Assembly: GCA_031216915.1 (NCBI GenBank)
Contig: CM062296.1
Coordinates: 455,204,287-455,268,286, forward strand
DNA from: Pictodentalium vernedei
Taxonomy: Eukaryota > Mollusca > Scaphopoda > Dentaliida > Dentaliidae
Length of the DNA: 64,000 bases
Reading direction: 5' to 3'
Shown here: positions 18,572 to 31,700 of the stretch, in pieces
Numbering within the stretch: the first letter of the stretch is position 1
Layout: each line of letters starts with the position of its first letter
Translations under genes and position numbers: made by a program
Notes under the pieces: model-generated
The model's database searches: none
The model's input: only the letters and a program-made list of their open reading frames with translations
What the model was told of the DNA's origin: nothing

Positions 18572-20617
18572 AGGGACGTCCAACCTAACTTTGGTCAAAT
18601 GTCATGTAATTTTCTCCAAAGTCCAGAGAAGGTAAGAAAGGAATAACCCCAATACATTATGTATCAATTTTTTTTTTGGAATGAAACATAGATTTTGTGG
18701 AAACTAATATTTGCCATGGAACTGTAACCATACGGCAGAAAGCATTTCCTGAACGTTTGATATGGCATAAGTAAGAGACCAGATTTTATACAATAAAATA
18801 CCTCAGTTTTACTGAATAGTTAAATTCTGCAATCATTCTAGTACAGACTCGTAGAAATCTTTTTTCTCATTCTTGCAAGAAACGGACAGAAAGACTAATT
18901 TTTATTTAGGATGTCTAAATTTCAAAAGGGCTGCCAATTATCTTGTGTTAGTTTATCTTTTATGAAGTTCACCAGGGTCAAATCTACACAGTTCACAAGA
19001 ACTAGTGTGGAGTCATGAGAGAGTGCATCAATGTAAAATGAAGAATTCCAATGTGGCTTTTCTGAGTCTGCTGTAACCATACCCCCACAATTCTGTGCCA
19101 TCATTTTGCATGAGATCTGTGCCAAATTGGTAAAAGAAGATGAGATTGATACACCAAAAAATGGAAAACTGCCAAACTTCCTCATTTTGTATTATCTGTG
19201 TCCATTTCTGGGGTTGCATGAGCAATGAGAGCTGCCAAGAGTGCCATTTGAATGCTCAAGTGCGGCCAAACTACAAAAAATGACCTGCCATCTATGCAGA
19301 ATACTAACATCAATCGGCTTCGTTAAGTTAGAAAACATGGCTTCTAATTCATTTGTGTATATGGTTTGGTATGCTTCATTTGTTTTGAAACTATCGCCCT
19401 TTTGTAGTTGGTGTTTGGGGAGGATTTACTGTTGTTTACTCGTCAGATTTAAGCACATTAATAACTGACCTACTTACCAATACTGATTTTATAGGCAGTT
19501 AATTACCGGCCTGAAAAATATCGAAATTATGTTGGTTATTAAATTCATTTATCATTTATCTAAAACCTTATGAGACGTTGTGGTCTCATTTCGGTAATCC
19601 GTGTGAATTTTGTCCGCCAGGCGTCTTCATGCTATTTCTGTCAACAGATTGTCAATACACAAAGATTTTTGTAACCTTTTCGGTGCCAATAGCGATCAAA
19701 ATCGACGCTGATCCATCAATTGGTTGTGCGAGGAAGACATTTAAATTTACGATGGTACTAAATTTCACTATATTTGGTGAACAGGGAAAACCTTTCTGGA
19801 AATTCTCCTTACAATGGTCTTCTTGCTCGATTAGCAGACTTCACCAAGCCGTCTTTACGTCACAAATATAGTTAGGCGACAGTAAAATTATTTTTTCGCA
19901 AATACACAATTGTGAGGACTGCAATGTACGTTGATGTGAATATATTTTTGTTTTCAAATATATTTTCCCACTTTTATGCTTTGATCATCGTCACCAACCG
20001 AATAATAGGAGTTCGAATCGGTAGTGTATTAATTCCTTGCTGACACTTGCGTCACATTCTAAAGTTTGCAAATTCAACATTGCTACTAAGGACTGTATCT
20101 CGCAATTATCACATTTTCAGTTAAATATTTTCATTTGAATGTATCGTGTGTTGTCCTTTACGTTGCCTCTTAGATTTGAAAACAGCAGTGAAATGCTTGA
20201 AGATTTCAGATATTGGGAAATCAAATCGTTTCCAAATCACGTGATCATAACAAGCATGTCACCCCAACACAATCTATAGTTTGTGGTCATCCATTTTCCT
20301 CTGACCGTTCTCACCACGTTGGTGGTGAAAAGATAAATATGCTTTCTCCAAGTATGAAGTGTGGAGCCTTTATTTACCACTCAGACATTCGAATTACAGA
20401 ATCTATTCCGTGTTATTCTTGTCGGTTACTTATAAGGCTGGCAATTTCTTTTGTCATCAAAATAAAAACAGATTTTGCGAAAGTGGATAAATTCAGGTTT
20501 TGTGCACTTTTGTCATTATCTTTGTATATAATATGTCGTTATTCACCGATTTAGTTCGTATTTAATGCATTGTGGAAATCTTCAAAAAAATGTCCAAAGT
20601 TATGTTGGACGACCCCT
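18572..20617. mobile_element. Putative non-autonomous DNA transposon with about 23-bp TIRs
   Basis: The left end AGGGACGTCCAACCTAACTT at 18572 is matched by an inverted copy near 20594-20617 (CCAAAGTTATGTTGGACGAC). A third copy of the same end lies at about 57543, followed by related sequence. This shows a dispersed family with a defined terminus. ORFs inside are short and not recognised. No clear target duplication is visible. The class is undetermined. Confidence 0.5.
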
Positions 20618-21843
20618 GAAAGGAAAATTAAACGACTCTTCTATATGAATGCTATTTTAATGTAAATTATAAATTCCTTGTTGCTTGATAGAAAGGATTG
20701 TATTTCATTTTTGGTGTATGAATATCATCATTCTTTTAAGAATTTGACAAGAATATTGATCGAGCTCTTTCAGAATTGTGAAGCATAATCATTGGAACTG
20801 AAAAAGTCACAACGGACATTTTTCATTTTACCGCGATGAACTCGCTTGTGATTTCATACTTGTTCTTCTGAGATACGTGGATTTGACCCTTGGCGAACTT
20901 CATAAAAGGTAAGAAAACACAAGACAAATTGCAGTCCTTCTGCTTATCACGCATATCAGGAAGAGTTGGAAAGATATCGCGAACATCTGTCTTCGCCTGC
21001 GTGATGCAACAATAAAGCTAGTCGAAGTTGCTTTATATGTCTTTGTGTCCTATTTGGGCCACCATATTTGCCGAATCGTTTATCCCTTTCTACCCGGTGT
21101 GCATAAATGTTTGCGTGAAGAAAAAATGGTAATGAACGAGCTAGGAATGCCCTGGAACTTAATTTGCGTTCTGGCCGGAACCGGATAATGATTTTACACT
21201 ATCCGGACGGAACCGGATATTCTAATTGAACTGTATCCATTGATCAGGTCTTCCTACAGAAGCATGTTTCTCAAAATATTTGTCAATGTTCAGACAAACT
21301 TGGGCAGAGTATAAAACCTATTTCTGAAATCTATTGGCAGTTGCAGTTCAAACATGAAGAGTTTCAATCCTGTTGGAAAAAAACTTATCTCAGTGCAGTG
21401 GATGCTTTCTGCCATTGGAGGTTCCTGGAGCTGTCACGAGTCAAACCAAACATGTTGACTTTTGTGTGGGCTTGTGGAACTAGGACTCTGCGGGCCTAAT
21501 ATAATCAAAATCAAAATCACCATTTCAAACTTTCTGTAATTTTTTTAACTTTTAACTCTTTCAAACCACAGATTATGATTATTCAGAACCAACAATCAAG
21601 CTTAGCCAAATAATGGTTCAAAACCGACGTCTGGGCAAATAATAATATTTACATTTTCTTTTGTGTTGATTTAAGTCAGGAAAATATACTCAGTAATACA
21701 TGTAAGTTTCATTTATGCACTAATGTATGTGATATTTAAAAAGTATTTTCATCATCTAAAGCTATATCATGACCACAACACCAGCAAGACGTCTAGTTTG
21801 GCAGAATCTTAAGAAAGACCAATTCCGGCCGGATTCTCAAAGT

Positions 21844-21905
21844 GGTTCGGTAATAATTTAATTCAAAAGAGCGACAGAGATGTTGGATTGAATTATTACT
21901 GAACC
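21844..21905. repeat. 62-bp hairpin
   Basis: GGTTCGGTAATAATTTAATT (21844 onward) pairs with the inverted copy ending at 21905, with about three mismatches in 23 bases. The loop is 16 bases. Confidence 0.7.
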
Positions 21906-22496
21906 TCCCAACAAACCAGGATGGTTTCGCCCATTTCGCCTTTCACGGTATTAACTGAAATGATACCTTTCAGGGCGCCAGTGTTGAAAGAGTTGAACGA
22001 GAAAAGTTGAAGTGAATATAACTACTGTCGCACCCATGTCGATCTGATTGTGATAGGTTCGGTGTATGTGTTCAAATTGCTCATTTTGGAATTTGCTTGT
22101 TCATCTTCTAAGGCAACTTGATATTTGCAGAAATATTGTTCTCCACTGCGACACTGTGATGTTTCTGGACTTAAACGTTTGGTCACAAAATACGCAGATT
22201 TAAATCGAAAATGAACTGTATTATCGCTCTCAAGCATATGAAAACTGAATGCTTCCCCGTGTCCCAAATATACGCGCAAGTATGGATTACCATGTTATCA
22301 ATGTAGATACACTGAATTCCAAAATTTGTACGTGTGTGAATGGTAAACATTTTTCGCTCTTGGGGATATTGCAATGTTTTAGTGTCGAGTGCATGAAGAT
22401 TTCCTTTGTCGACCGACTGTAATATCAGATACCCTTTTGCAAAGATGTGCAATGTGTTTGGAGTGGCCAGAAAGGAGTGGGAAATCTAGAGAAGGA

Positions 22497-22623
22497 GAGA
22501 CCTCCTGCGGTCCAAATGAGTTCTTTTGTTTATAGATTAATATGACAATACGCAAGGCGAGAGACCTCCTGCGGTCCAAATGAGTTCTTTTGTTTATAGA
22601 TTAATATGACAATACGCAAGGCG
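22497..22623. repeat. 64-bp perfect tandem duplication
   Basis: GAGACCTCCTGCGGTCCAAA begins at 22497 and again at 22561. The two copies are identical as far as I can read, so the duplication is recent or is an assembly artefact. Confidence 0.9.
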
Positions 22624-23989
22624 TAAGAAGGAACCCCAAAGTGCCCAACATATTGAAATATTTCATTCTGTAACCATTACTCCAAAGACATTTTATGCAA
22701 TCGAATTCCTGCAATTGTTCAATTACAGCCAAACATGCATACGTATCACAGTTCTAAATATTTTCCCATAGGCGTCCATTATAACGTTCAGGCGAAAAAA
22801 ATATGGTCGCATCATTTTAAATTTGGCATTCAAATATCTTTTGTCAAGTACAGCCCTTCAGACAACCTTTTTCTGATTCTTTAACAGGGGACCATGCAAC
22901 AAATAAGAGAGAAAAACTAACAAAAAGGGAATTGCTGGTCATATGTACATATTTCTCATGGAATTCCCAACCAAAACATACCAATAGTCAAACCAATTTT
23001 TAGGTTCTAAAAGTCCTCAAATCACCCTCTTCATTCATCTGGAACATTCAACAGTAATGCAAGATGTCAGCAGAATTCTTCAAATGTTTATTGAAACAAT
23101 ATATTTTCCCAAGACTGCTTAGTTTTGGGGATTACATAATTTCCGAGTGCAACTTTTCGTGGCAGGTAAATCTAATTAAAATATTTACAACAGTAATACC
23201 TATGGGCAAACCCAACCCTAACAAAGATACATTTACCTCATTCATGTGATGAAAGACTCAGTTCTGCAAAAGAATTCAACTTTTGGCTACTGCCTTGTTA
23301 ACAGCATGGGGAATTTGTTCTTTTGAAGAGAACTGTCCAATCTGTGTCAAATGGGCTTAAAAACTGGTATTGCCTCCGACAGAATTCCTTCTCTGTTACC
23401 TAATGAGTAAGTTGGGAGGGATAAGAAATCACAGCTTTCTATGAAAACTACCTAAATCCCCAAATAAAAATAAAATCTGCATCAGCACACAAAACATGTT
23501 GACAAAATCTGTTTTAATTAACCATACAGCAAGACAAATAGTGCCCCTCCCCCATGAAACAATATGTCAATTTTGTTTCAAAATTGGGGTTGTGCAGGGC
23601 TTATAATTCCTCTAAATTTGGGAGAATCCATTTGGATTCTTGCAAAAAGCGTGCAAGAATTCAGACTTGCTATGGGCCAGGATCCCATGAGGCCAGTATG
23701 GTTGCACACCTGTTGCATACTGATAATACATGTTAACCCTTTATCCAATACAACTTTTTAATTTTTAAAACACCAACTACTGATTTTTACACCCCCCCCC
23801 CCCCCAGGGGCATTCATCGCTCACCTGACAAAATGATTCAGAGAAATGAACACTACATAGGAATGATGTTATAAAATTATTCATAACTCTAGTGTCCATG
23901 TCAGATGATTATTAGCAGAGGTCTTCCTGATTGCTTCCAATTCTGTCAGCACTGCCGCACTTCCAAGGGTTGTTGTGTCATTGCAGCCT

Positions 23990-24504
23990 GAAAGGCAAAT
24001 TTTATGGAAAAACTCTAAGGAATGGATTTGAACATTAATGAATAACCTTGAACCTAACCCACCCCAGCCCAAATATTAAGCCAGGGACTCGAAATGAACA
24101 AATCTGCCCCCGCACCACCGCGATACCAAATATGAAAGGATTCTGACTGGCAGGAACCAAATTGGAACAAATTTAGATCTGACCTCCCCAGAGATGTTGT
24201 ACAGCAAATATTAAAGCATTCTAACTGGTGGGTGTGAAGAAAAAGATTTTTAAAGAAATTTTCTCATGTTGCACTGAGTTAATTTGAGCTCCCATAATGA
24301 AACCAAATATTAACCCATAGACTTGCCTTGAACAATCATGGATCTGACCCCCCTAGAGATGCTGTATGTCAAATATGAAAGGATTCTGACTTGTGGATCT
24401 GAAGAAATAGATTTTTAAAGAAATTTCCTTATACTGCACTAAGTTAAACTTTTTTTGCGGTCATGATTAGCCATTGCGCATAAATATGTGACCTTCAACA
24501 CCAA

Positions 24505-24535
<31 letters not shown>

Positions 24536-25110
24536 GTTAAACTTTGGGCTTCAATAGATAGACCAAATATTAACCCAGAGACCCAATTTAAACAAACTTC
24601 AATCTAACTCCCCCCACCCGCACTAGAAATGTTGTATTCCAAAAATGAAAGCATTCTGACTAGTGGATCTGAAGTAGGTTTTCAAAGAAATTTCCTCATA
24701 TTGCACTGTTGATATTTGGGTGACCATAGGGAGCCCAAATATTAACTCAGGGACTTGATTGGGACAAATCTGAATCTGCCCTCCCCCCTCTTCTTCCCTA
24801 GAGATGCTACATACCAAGTATCAAAAGATTCTTATATAGGTTCTGGAGAAGATTTTTTTCAATTTTGGAAAAACAATTTATGGGTGCTATCAGAGAAATG
24901 CCCCTTTTGGGGATCCCTGTGGGTGTGGCAACTTCGTTTGAACAAACTGGAATTTACATATGATAAGGAACATGAATATCAAATTTGGTTCAATTCGGCC
25001 CAGTTGTTTATGAGGAGACGTTGATAATGTAAAGTTCATGCCGGGCAGATGGACGGATGGTCGACAGACAGAAAGTCATCACTTAAGCGCCCCCTGACTT
25101 ACATTCAGGT
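23990..25110. repeat. Diverged tandem units of the 'GGTGAGCT' interspersed repeat family
   Basis: A unit of about 170-250 bp is repeated with heavy divergence. Its landmarks are CCAAATATTAACCCAGGGAC, then TGAACAAAC, then ACCAAATATGAAA, then GATTCTGACTGGTGGATCTG, then AAGATTTTTAAAGAAA. The block ends near 25110 with a run of short GAC/GGAC repeats and TCAGGTGAGCT. The same units fill 27.6-32.6 kb and, inverted, 61.5-62.4 kb. No coding was found. Confidence 0.8.
24453..24533 (+). mobile_element. 5'-truncated SINE copy with 12-bp target-site duplication
   Basis: GTCATGATTAGCCATTGCGC through GTGACCTTCAACACCAATAA is the 3' end of the SINE seen complete at 26.6 and 35.6 kb. A (TAAA)n tail follows. 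The copy is bracketed by AAGTTAAACTTT at 24441-24452 and 24534-24545, a perfect target duplication. It is inserted within the GGTGAGCT-family repeat. Confidence 0.9.
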
Positions 25111-26430
25111 GAGCTGAAAATAAACAATATTCATCAAGCTTAATAATTATGGATGTTACTGGAACCGGCTAATGAGAGCTGGTTCCTATGACAGCCATAT
25201 TTGTACAAATGTTATTGCCAGTGTCACAATATTTCAGGTCATGTTAGTGTTGTATTGGTTAATTTGCTGATTTTGTGTTAGGTAAAGGGTTAAACTGACT
25301 CAGTTCTTCTCACGTGAATCCCAGCAGCGGTGTTACGAGAATCTACATGGTTTCTCACTGGTTTTGTTGCACGGATCTCTACGTGAATCGATTCTCAGAT
25401 TCTCGTCGAAATATAAGCCTTGGCGGAGGCAATATAATTCACCAATATCAATAGAAAGTGCAATTTTATCTCAACAAATTATGTTAAATATTATTTTACC
25501 TAGTGATGGGGCAAACTATAGCCCTGGATGTGCCCTCCCCCCACCACACCCCTCAGTATAACTTTTTCCAAAAAAAACCCCCAAAACTATATTAATCTAT
25601 ACATAAATTGATGATGACACATATTGTTATTTAATCACATTCTGGCTTCTGATGACATTTCACATTGTGTTTGAAGAATATTTTGCAATCTTTGTAAGAA
25701 AAAGTTTTTTCAGTTAAGCCACCTCGAGTTATAAAACAGTGATTTTTTCCAACTGAATGACCAGTACCTGCTGCTGTGGTGTCTCATGACACTGTTAAAA
25801 TTCCTAAAATCATCAAATATTGATTCTGTAGTGCTGTGCCAGTGCTGCAAATATCCACAAGTGCACTTTCACTACTTTGGTTTTAATCTTCACAGGCACA
25901 CACTCTGTCAAAAGGAGTGAAATTATAGAAAATATGTTCCCAAAGAGGACAAATCAGTTACAGTACAGTCGCCGTGGACGGGTTGTACTACAAGCGTGGG
26001 CAGTGGTGGAAATCATCATCCGTAAAAAATTAATTAATGAAGCACCGGGTTGTACCTGGTGCTTCATCATTTAAATTTTTGATGATTATTCCTATAGTGT
26101 TTGACATCAAATATTATTGTATCCGTGGAAATATTGCCCATCTGTGGAAAGTGAGCAGTATACAGTAGCTGTACTGTATTTGTTTCAATATATAATACTC
26201 TTTGGTGTTTAATATATTTGTGACAGGCTGGTTCCAAAGTACTCAATACTCGTAATACTCGAGTACTACTTTTTTGATAAAGTACTCAATACTCGTCCCA
26301 GCCCTGATTTGTGTATGTGTGTGGGGGAGGTTGGAGGGTGAAAGATAGTTGCAAAGCATTTAAAATGTTGAGCCGGCAAATGAAAATGCCCATACTGACC
26401 CTCTATTTGCTCAAGATAAAACAATGAAAG
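25111..26430. other. Unassigned DNA; short motif shared with 33.2 kb
   Basis: There is no gene. A segment of about 50 bp around 25966-26015 (CAGTACAGTCGCCGTGGACG...CAAGCGTGGGC) recurs at about 33206-33255 with a few changes. It is probably a fragment of an interspersed repeat. Confidence 0.45.
26011..26088. repeat. Hairpin of about 78 bp
   Basis: The core ATGAAGCACC-GGGTTGTACCT-GGTGCTTCAT (26037-26066) is a clean stem. Pairing continues outward through AT-rich sequence to AATCATCATC and GATGATT. Confidence 0.7.
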
Positions 26431-27490
26431 TTGCTGACCTTTTCATTCGATTGGAAAAATGGATCTCTTCCCCAGTCACTAAATTCAATGTTTTCACTCT
26501 TTAATAATAATGCTACTGGTCACATCACCAGGTTCTCGATATCGATTCGCGCCTGTAGAACAAGAACAAGAACAATGTCCTTAGATTACCTCCCTTGTTT
26601 CAACTATCCTTATTGATGTTTTTAAGGTCACATATTTATGCACAATGGCTAATCATGACCGTGACAGTTTTACGGGTGGAGGAAGCCGGAGTACCCGGAG
26701 AGAACCACCGAGCAACGACGAGCAGCTGCCAGCTCCCCAACATCGTAACTCCGCACTGCAGCACAGGCAGGGTTAGATTGGTTGAAGACATGCATACCAT
26801 CGACGTGCAGTACGCCTTAGTACGGCGTCATTGTGCCCCCACGCGGGCAATGGAGATGAAGTGTCCTTGCCCAAGGACACAACGCGGTTGCCGCAGGTGG
26901 GATTCAAACCTCTATCAACTGAGCCACCGCGCTCCCTTTAACTATCCTAGGCTTTGGAATGACCTGGAACCGAGTATAAGAAATGCTACTACTCGTACTG
27001 CATTTAAGAAAATGTTAACGCAAAACCTTCTGTCAAACTATCAAACACAAATTATATGTAACAACCCGTATTGCCCAGACTGTACTAGATAGTTTACTAT
27101 ACTAATCTGTAGTACAGTCCTGCTTTTACCGGCTAGTTCGTCAGTTTGTCACTCATCTTATTCCCAAATTATTTTCAATATTATTTCCAATGAACTCTAA
27201 AATATCATTGTCATACTAAGTGTCTTGTTTCCCATACAATAACGCAACAATGCAACAATACAAAATTTACTCCAAAATGATCTGTATTTCTCTCTTTCCG
27301 GCTGTATACTACTATGATGTTGCTCTATTTATATTTTTTACCTCGGGGGATAGCAGGAAGACAGCCAATCTGGCTATGCTGTCCCCCAACGGTATGTTTT
27401 TGTATCACAGTGTTATTCTGTAAATGTATCTATTATTATATTTTACATACCGTTAAATAAAGAATTGAATTGAACTGAAATTGAATTGAA
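26431..27490 (+). mobile_element. LINE 3' end (CR1/L2/Jockey-like), interrupted by a SINE
   Basis: The plus-strand frame at 26431-26610 and its resumption after 26948 (R-L-W-N-D-L-E-P-S-I-R-N, then F-K-K-M-L) match the extreme C-terminus of LINE ORF2 proteins. That region commonly has an L-W-N-x-L-P-x-x-I-R pattern followed by a F-K-x-x-L helix. A 3' UTR with AATAAA (27456-27461) and a GAATT(GAA)-type microsatellite tail ending near 27490 completes the element. The 329-bp insertion at 26611-26939 splits the frame and is flanked by AACTATCCT on both sides. RT catalytic motifs are not present here. Confidence 0.75.
26611..26939 (-). mobile_element. SINE with tRNA-like head, full length, 9-bp TSD
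   Basis: The SINE lies on the minus strand. Its 5' end (right) reads GGGAGCGCGGTGGCTCAGTT, an A-box-like tRNA sequence, followed after a few bases by GGTTTGAATCC, a B-box. The boxes are only about ten bases apart, so the tRNA middle is deleted. Then comes a body shared with the 35.6 and 56.4 kb copies, beginning TGTGTCCTTGGGCAAGG, and a 3' end with CATGATTAGCCATTGTGCAT. AACTATCCT at 26602-26610 and 26940-26948 is the target duplication. The host is a LINE frame. Confidence 0.85.
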
Positions 27491-27619
27491 ACATTTCATC
27501 TGAAGGACAGAGAGACAGACAGGCAGTAACACATTTTGGAAGCCTACATAAAAGGAGTGACTAACTTACAATGAAACATATAGAGAGAAGAGTCAGGTCA
27601 ATGTTGTGAAACAGTAAAC

Positions 27620-28706
27620 AAGAGGCCCCAGGGGGCCTGAGGGCATTCACCTGACATGGTGGACCAAATATCAAACCAGGGACTTTATTTGAGCAAGTTG
27701 CAACTGCCCCTCATAAGAAAAGCTTATACAAAATATCGAAAGATTCTGACCGGTGGATCTCAAAAAAAAAGAAGATTTTTAAAGAATATTCCTCGTATTG
27801 AACTAAGTTATAATTCGGGTTTCCACGGGAAGCCCAAATATGAACTCAGGGACTTGGCTTGAACAAACTTGAATTTCACCTTCCTAAGGATGCTGTATAC
27901 CAATATCAAAAGATTCTGACTACTGGATTTCAAAGAATATTCCTCTTATTAAACTAAGTTATAATTCGGGCTCCCACAGGGAGCACAAATGTGAATCCGG
28001 GGACTTGGCTCGAACAAACTTGAATCTCACCCTTCTAAGGATGCTGCATCCCAAATATCAAAAGATTCTGAAGGGTAGATCGAAAGAAGATTTTTTAAAA
28101 ACATTCCTCATATTGCACTAATCTAATCATAGAGAGCCCAAATATGACCCCAGGGATTTGATTTCAACAAACATGTTAATGAATCTTCCAAGGATGTTAT
28201 ATGCGAAATATGAAATCCTTTGGAGCAGTGGTGTGGGAGAAGATTCTTTAATGTTTTTCCCATTACTCACATAAACTAGAGTGATGTCACGCATGCAGCC
28301 CGACTGTCCCAGCAATGGCAATGCTTAGACATAAAATAGTCGGAGCAATTTTTGTTAACCGTTTACCTAACGAATCTGCCATATCTGCACACGTGATATA
28401 CAAAATTTGCTATTCAAATTTTATTTTTTCATTTCTCTACTCCAAAACATACCTCATGACCTATTAATGGAACAAGCTTAATGAGCTTAAAAAGGACTAA
28501 TAAGCCATGGTTAGAAGAAAAAAAAATTAAAAATCTGATGTTTCAGAAAAATAATTTGTACTGTTGGCTTCAACTTGTGTTACGTAAAGGATTAAATATG
28601 CAGTACATAAAGCAATATTGGGCTATAGGAGTCAATTTTCTTTTTTTGCATGTAATAACTCCCAATCCTTCAAAATGCATTTTGGGAATAATTGCCTAAG
28701 TGACAC

Positions 28707-28750
<44 letters not shown>

Positions 28751-31700
28751 GGAGTTGTGGAACCTATATTCAAACCTGCTCTGTATTACTATCTNNNNNN
28801 NNNNNNNNNNNNNNNNNNNNNNNNNNNNNNNNNNNNNNNNNNNNNNNNNNNNNNNNNNNNNNNNNNNNNNNNNNNNNNNNNNNNNNNNNNNNNNAAAAAA
28901 ACTTTAACCACAAACTCTAAATGTTAACAGATGGATAGCCGGGCGGACGGACGGTCAAAAGTCATGACTTAGCCTTCACTGTAAACAGTTGGGCTAATAA
29001 ACAGTCGGGCTAAAAATGATGATTCAGCATTTGTTCAAAGTCCTGGAAAAGTACCCCATGATAGAACTGATGGCGATATTTTTTTGACCCTTCCTTTCTG
29101 TTGTTCCTAAGGAAGATTCACACAAAATAAAAATTCTCAGTGCCATGCAGTTTTGAAGATATGAGCGTTTTAAATTTTTTCTATATTCAGATCCTGCGGT
29201 TCCCACAGGGCGACGGGAACTTTTTTTTTGCATAAATTAGGCACTTATGACCCAATAAGCCCATCATATCAAAATTGCTTCAAATCGGCCTCTCAATTCG
29301 GAAAATAGAAATTTTGGTACAATTTGGGCTCCCACAGGAAGCCCAAATATCAACCCAGGGACATGGCTTTAACAAACTTATATCTCACCTCCCTAAGGAT
29401 ACTGTATATCAAATATCAAAACATTCTGATTGGTGGATGTGAAGAAGAATATTTTTGAAGAATATTCCTCATATTGAACTAAGTTATAATTCTGGCTCCC
29501 CAGGGAGCCCAAATATGAACCCAGAGGCTTGGCTTGAACAAACTTGAATCCCGCCCCTAAGGATGCTGCATATGGTACCAAATATCAAAACATTCTGACT
29601 GCTGGATCTGAAGAAGATTTTTAAAGAAAATTCCTCATTTTGAACTAAGTTATAATTCAGGCTCCCACAGTGAGCCAGGGTTTCGCAAATATATTTTTTG
29701 CTGGACCCATTTCCAACATGTGTCTTAATCACATGAATTATGCTTAAGAGAAGAAATTCTAGAATTACTAAAGATTTTCAGTGTTTGTCTCAAAAACATA
29801 GCTTATGACCCCCACGCCCCCCCCCCCCCCCCCCCCCCCCCCCATTGGAATAAGCTCAATGCGTTCGTTCCAATGAGGGATCATAAGCTATGTTTTAAGA
29901 CAGAAATTGAAAATATAATAAAATTTGAATAGACATTTTTGTATATGGCGCTGGCCGATTTTGTCCATTACGCTGAGTTAAGTTTTAATTATATAAATCA
30001 TCAACGGTACGGCAATTATTCAGCTACCTATTAGGGCAAGTGATTAATCGGTTAACCAAAGTGAATCCATGCGATTAATCAATCAAGAAAATCCTTTAAT
30101 CGTTTCAGCTCTAAAATTAATCTAATTTTATTAAATTTTATCTGATGAAAAACATGCTTATATTTTTGCGGGAACGCAAAATGGATCTTCTTAAGCATTT
30201 GCGAGAACGTCACATGAACGAAATGACCGTTCTCGCAATTTACAAAACCCTGGTGACCCCAATATGGACTTGGCTTGAACAAACTTAAATTTCACCTGCC
30301 TAATGATGCTGCAAACCAAATATCAAAAGATTCTGATTGGTGGGTCTGAAGAAGAAGATTTTTAAAGAATATTCCTCATACTGCACTAGTTTCAACATTT
30401 GGACTCCCATAAACAATCCAAATATGGACCGAGGGATTTGATTTCAATAAATGTGTGAAAAAATCTTCCAAAGATGGTATATGTGAAATTTAAAAGCTTT
30501 TGGAGCAGTGGATTGGGTGAAGAAGAGTTTTAAATGCTCTTCCCGTTACCCACAGTGTTAAAAAATGCTGATTCAGCATTTTTTCAAAGTGCCGAAAAAG
30601 TACCCCATGATAGACCCGACAGCAATTTTTCTGGACCATTCCATTCTACTGGTCCCAAGGAAGCTTCATACCGAATAAGAATTCTCAGTGCCATATAGTT
30701 TGGGAGATAATGGGCGTTTTAAATTTTGTTCTATTTTTAGCTCCTGTGGTTTCCATGGGGTGACAGGAAAATATTTTTGGGCATAAATTAAGTACTTATG
30801 ACCCAATAAGCCCGCATCTTAAATTTGGTTCAAATCAGCCTCTTGGTTTTAAAAATAGAAATTTTGGGCGGGGCAAAAATTCTTGACCCTCCCATAATGT
30901 AGGCAAATATAGGCTCACAAACTTCTCTTTAACAAATCAGAGTCTATACCTCAAATGGAAGCTGAACACCAAATATCAAGTCCCCACTACTCCTAGTTCA
31001 TGAGAAGATTGTATAAGATTTAGGCATAATTTTGGGGCGTGGCCCTACTGAGAGGCAGGGCAACTTGATTTGAACAAAATCAAAATGTGATGTCATAACA
31101 AACAACCATCTCAAATTTCACAACAGTCCAAGCATCATGCCTTTTCTTCGGTTGATGATAACGTAAAATGTGGAGCTCCCTTCTGAAGCCCTTTGATACA
31201 ACCAATGTAGATAACTCTCAGTTACACACCTCTAGAGGGTTCTAATTCTTCAGCTACATGGCCAATTCCGGCTGCCATAGGGAGCCCGAATATTAACTTC
31301 GACACTCGATTTGAACAAAGTTGAATCTGATCTCCTTAGGGATGTTGTATACCAAATATGAAAGCATTCTGACTGGTGGATCAGAAAAAGAAACTTTTTA
31401 AAGAAAGTTAAAATTTGGGCTATCACAGCGCACCCAAATTTTAACCTACAGACCTGATTTGAACAAACTTCAATCTCACTACCCACCCCCTCTCCCCCCC
31501 CCTCTCCCCCCCTCCCTTGTATACCAAATATGAAAGCATTCTGACTGGTGGATCTGGAGAAGAAGATTTTTAAAGAAACTTCCTCATATTGCACTTAGTT
31601 AAGAAGAAGACCAAATATTAACCTAGGGACTTGGTTTGAACAATCTTGAATCTAACCCTCACAACAATGATGTTTACCAAACATTAAAAGATTCTGACTG

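Larger units (their letters stand above)
20618..23989. other. Unassigned non-coding DNA
   Basis: Apart from the hairpin at 21.85 kb and the 64-bp duplication at 22.5 kb, I see no gene and no repeat family. A run of C lies at about 23792-23805. Confidence 0.45.

Noticed and set aside
26890-26939. tRNA gene
   Set aside because: A- and B-box-like sequences are only about ten bases apart and no cloverleaf can form; it is the head of a SINE.
26595-27092. 165-codon ORF that looks like one protein
   Set aside because: It is a chance fusion of an antisense SINE with the C-terminus of a LINE frame; the 9-bp duplication shows the junction.
28618-28927. Poly-Gly ORFs across the gap
   Set aside because: They are products of a GT/G tract and 100 N.
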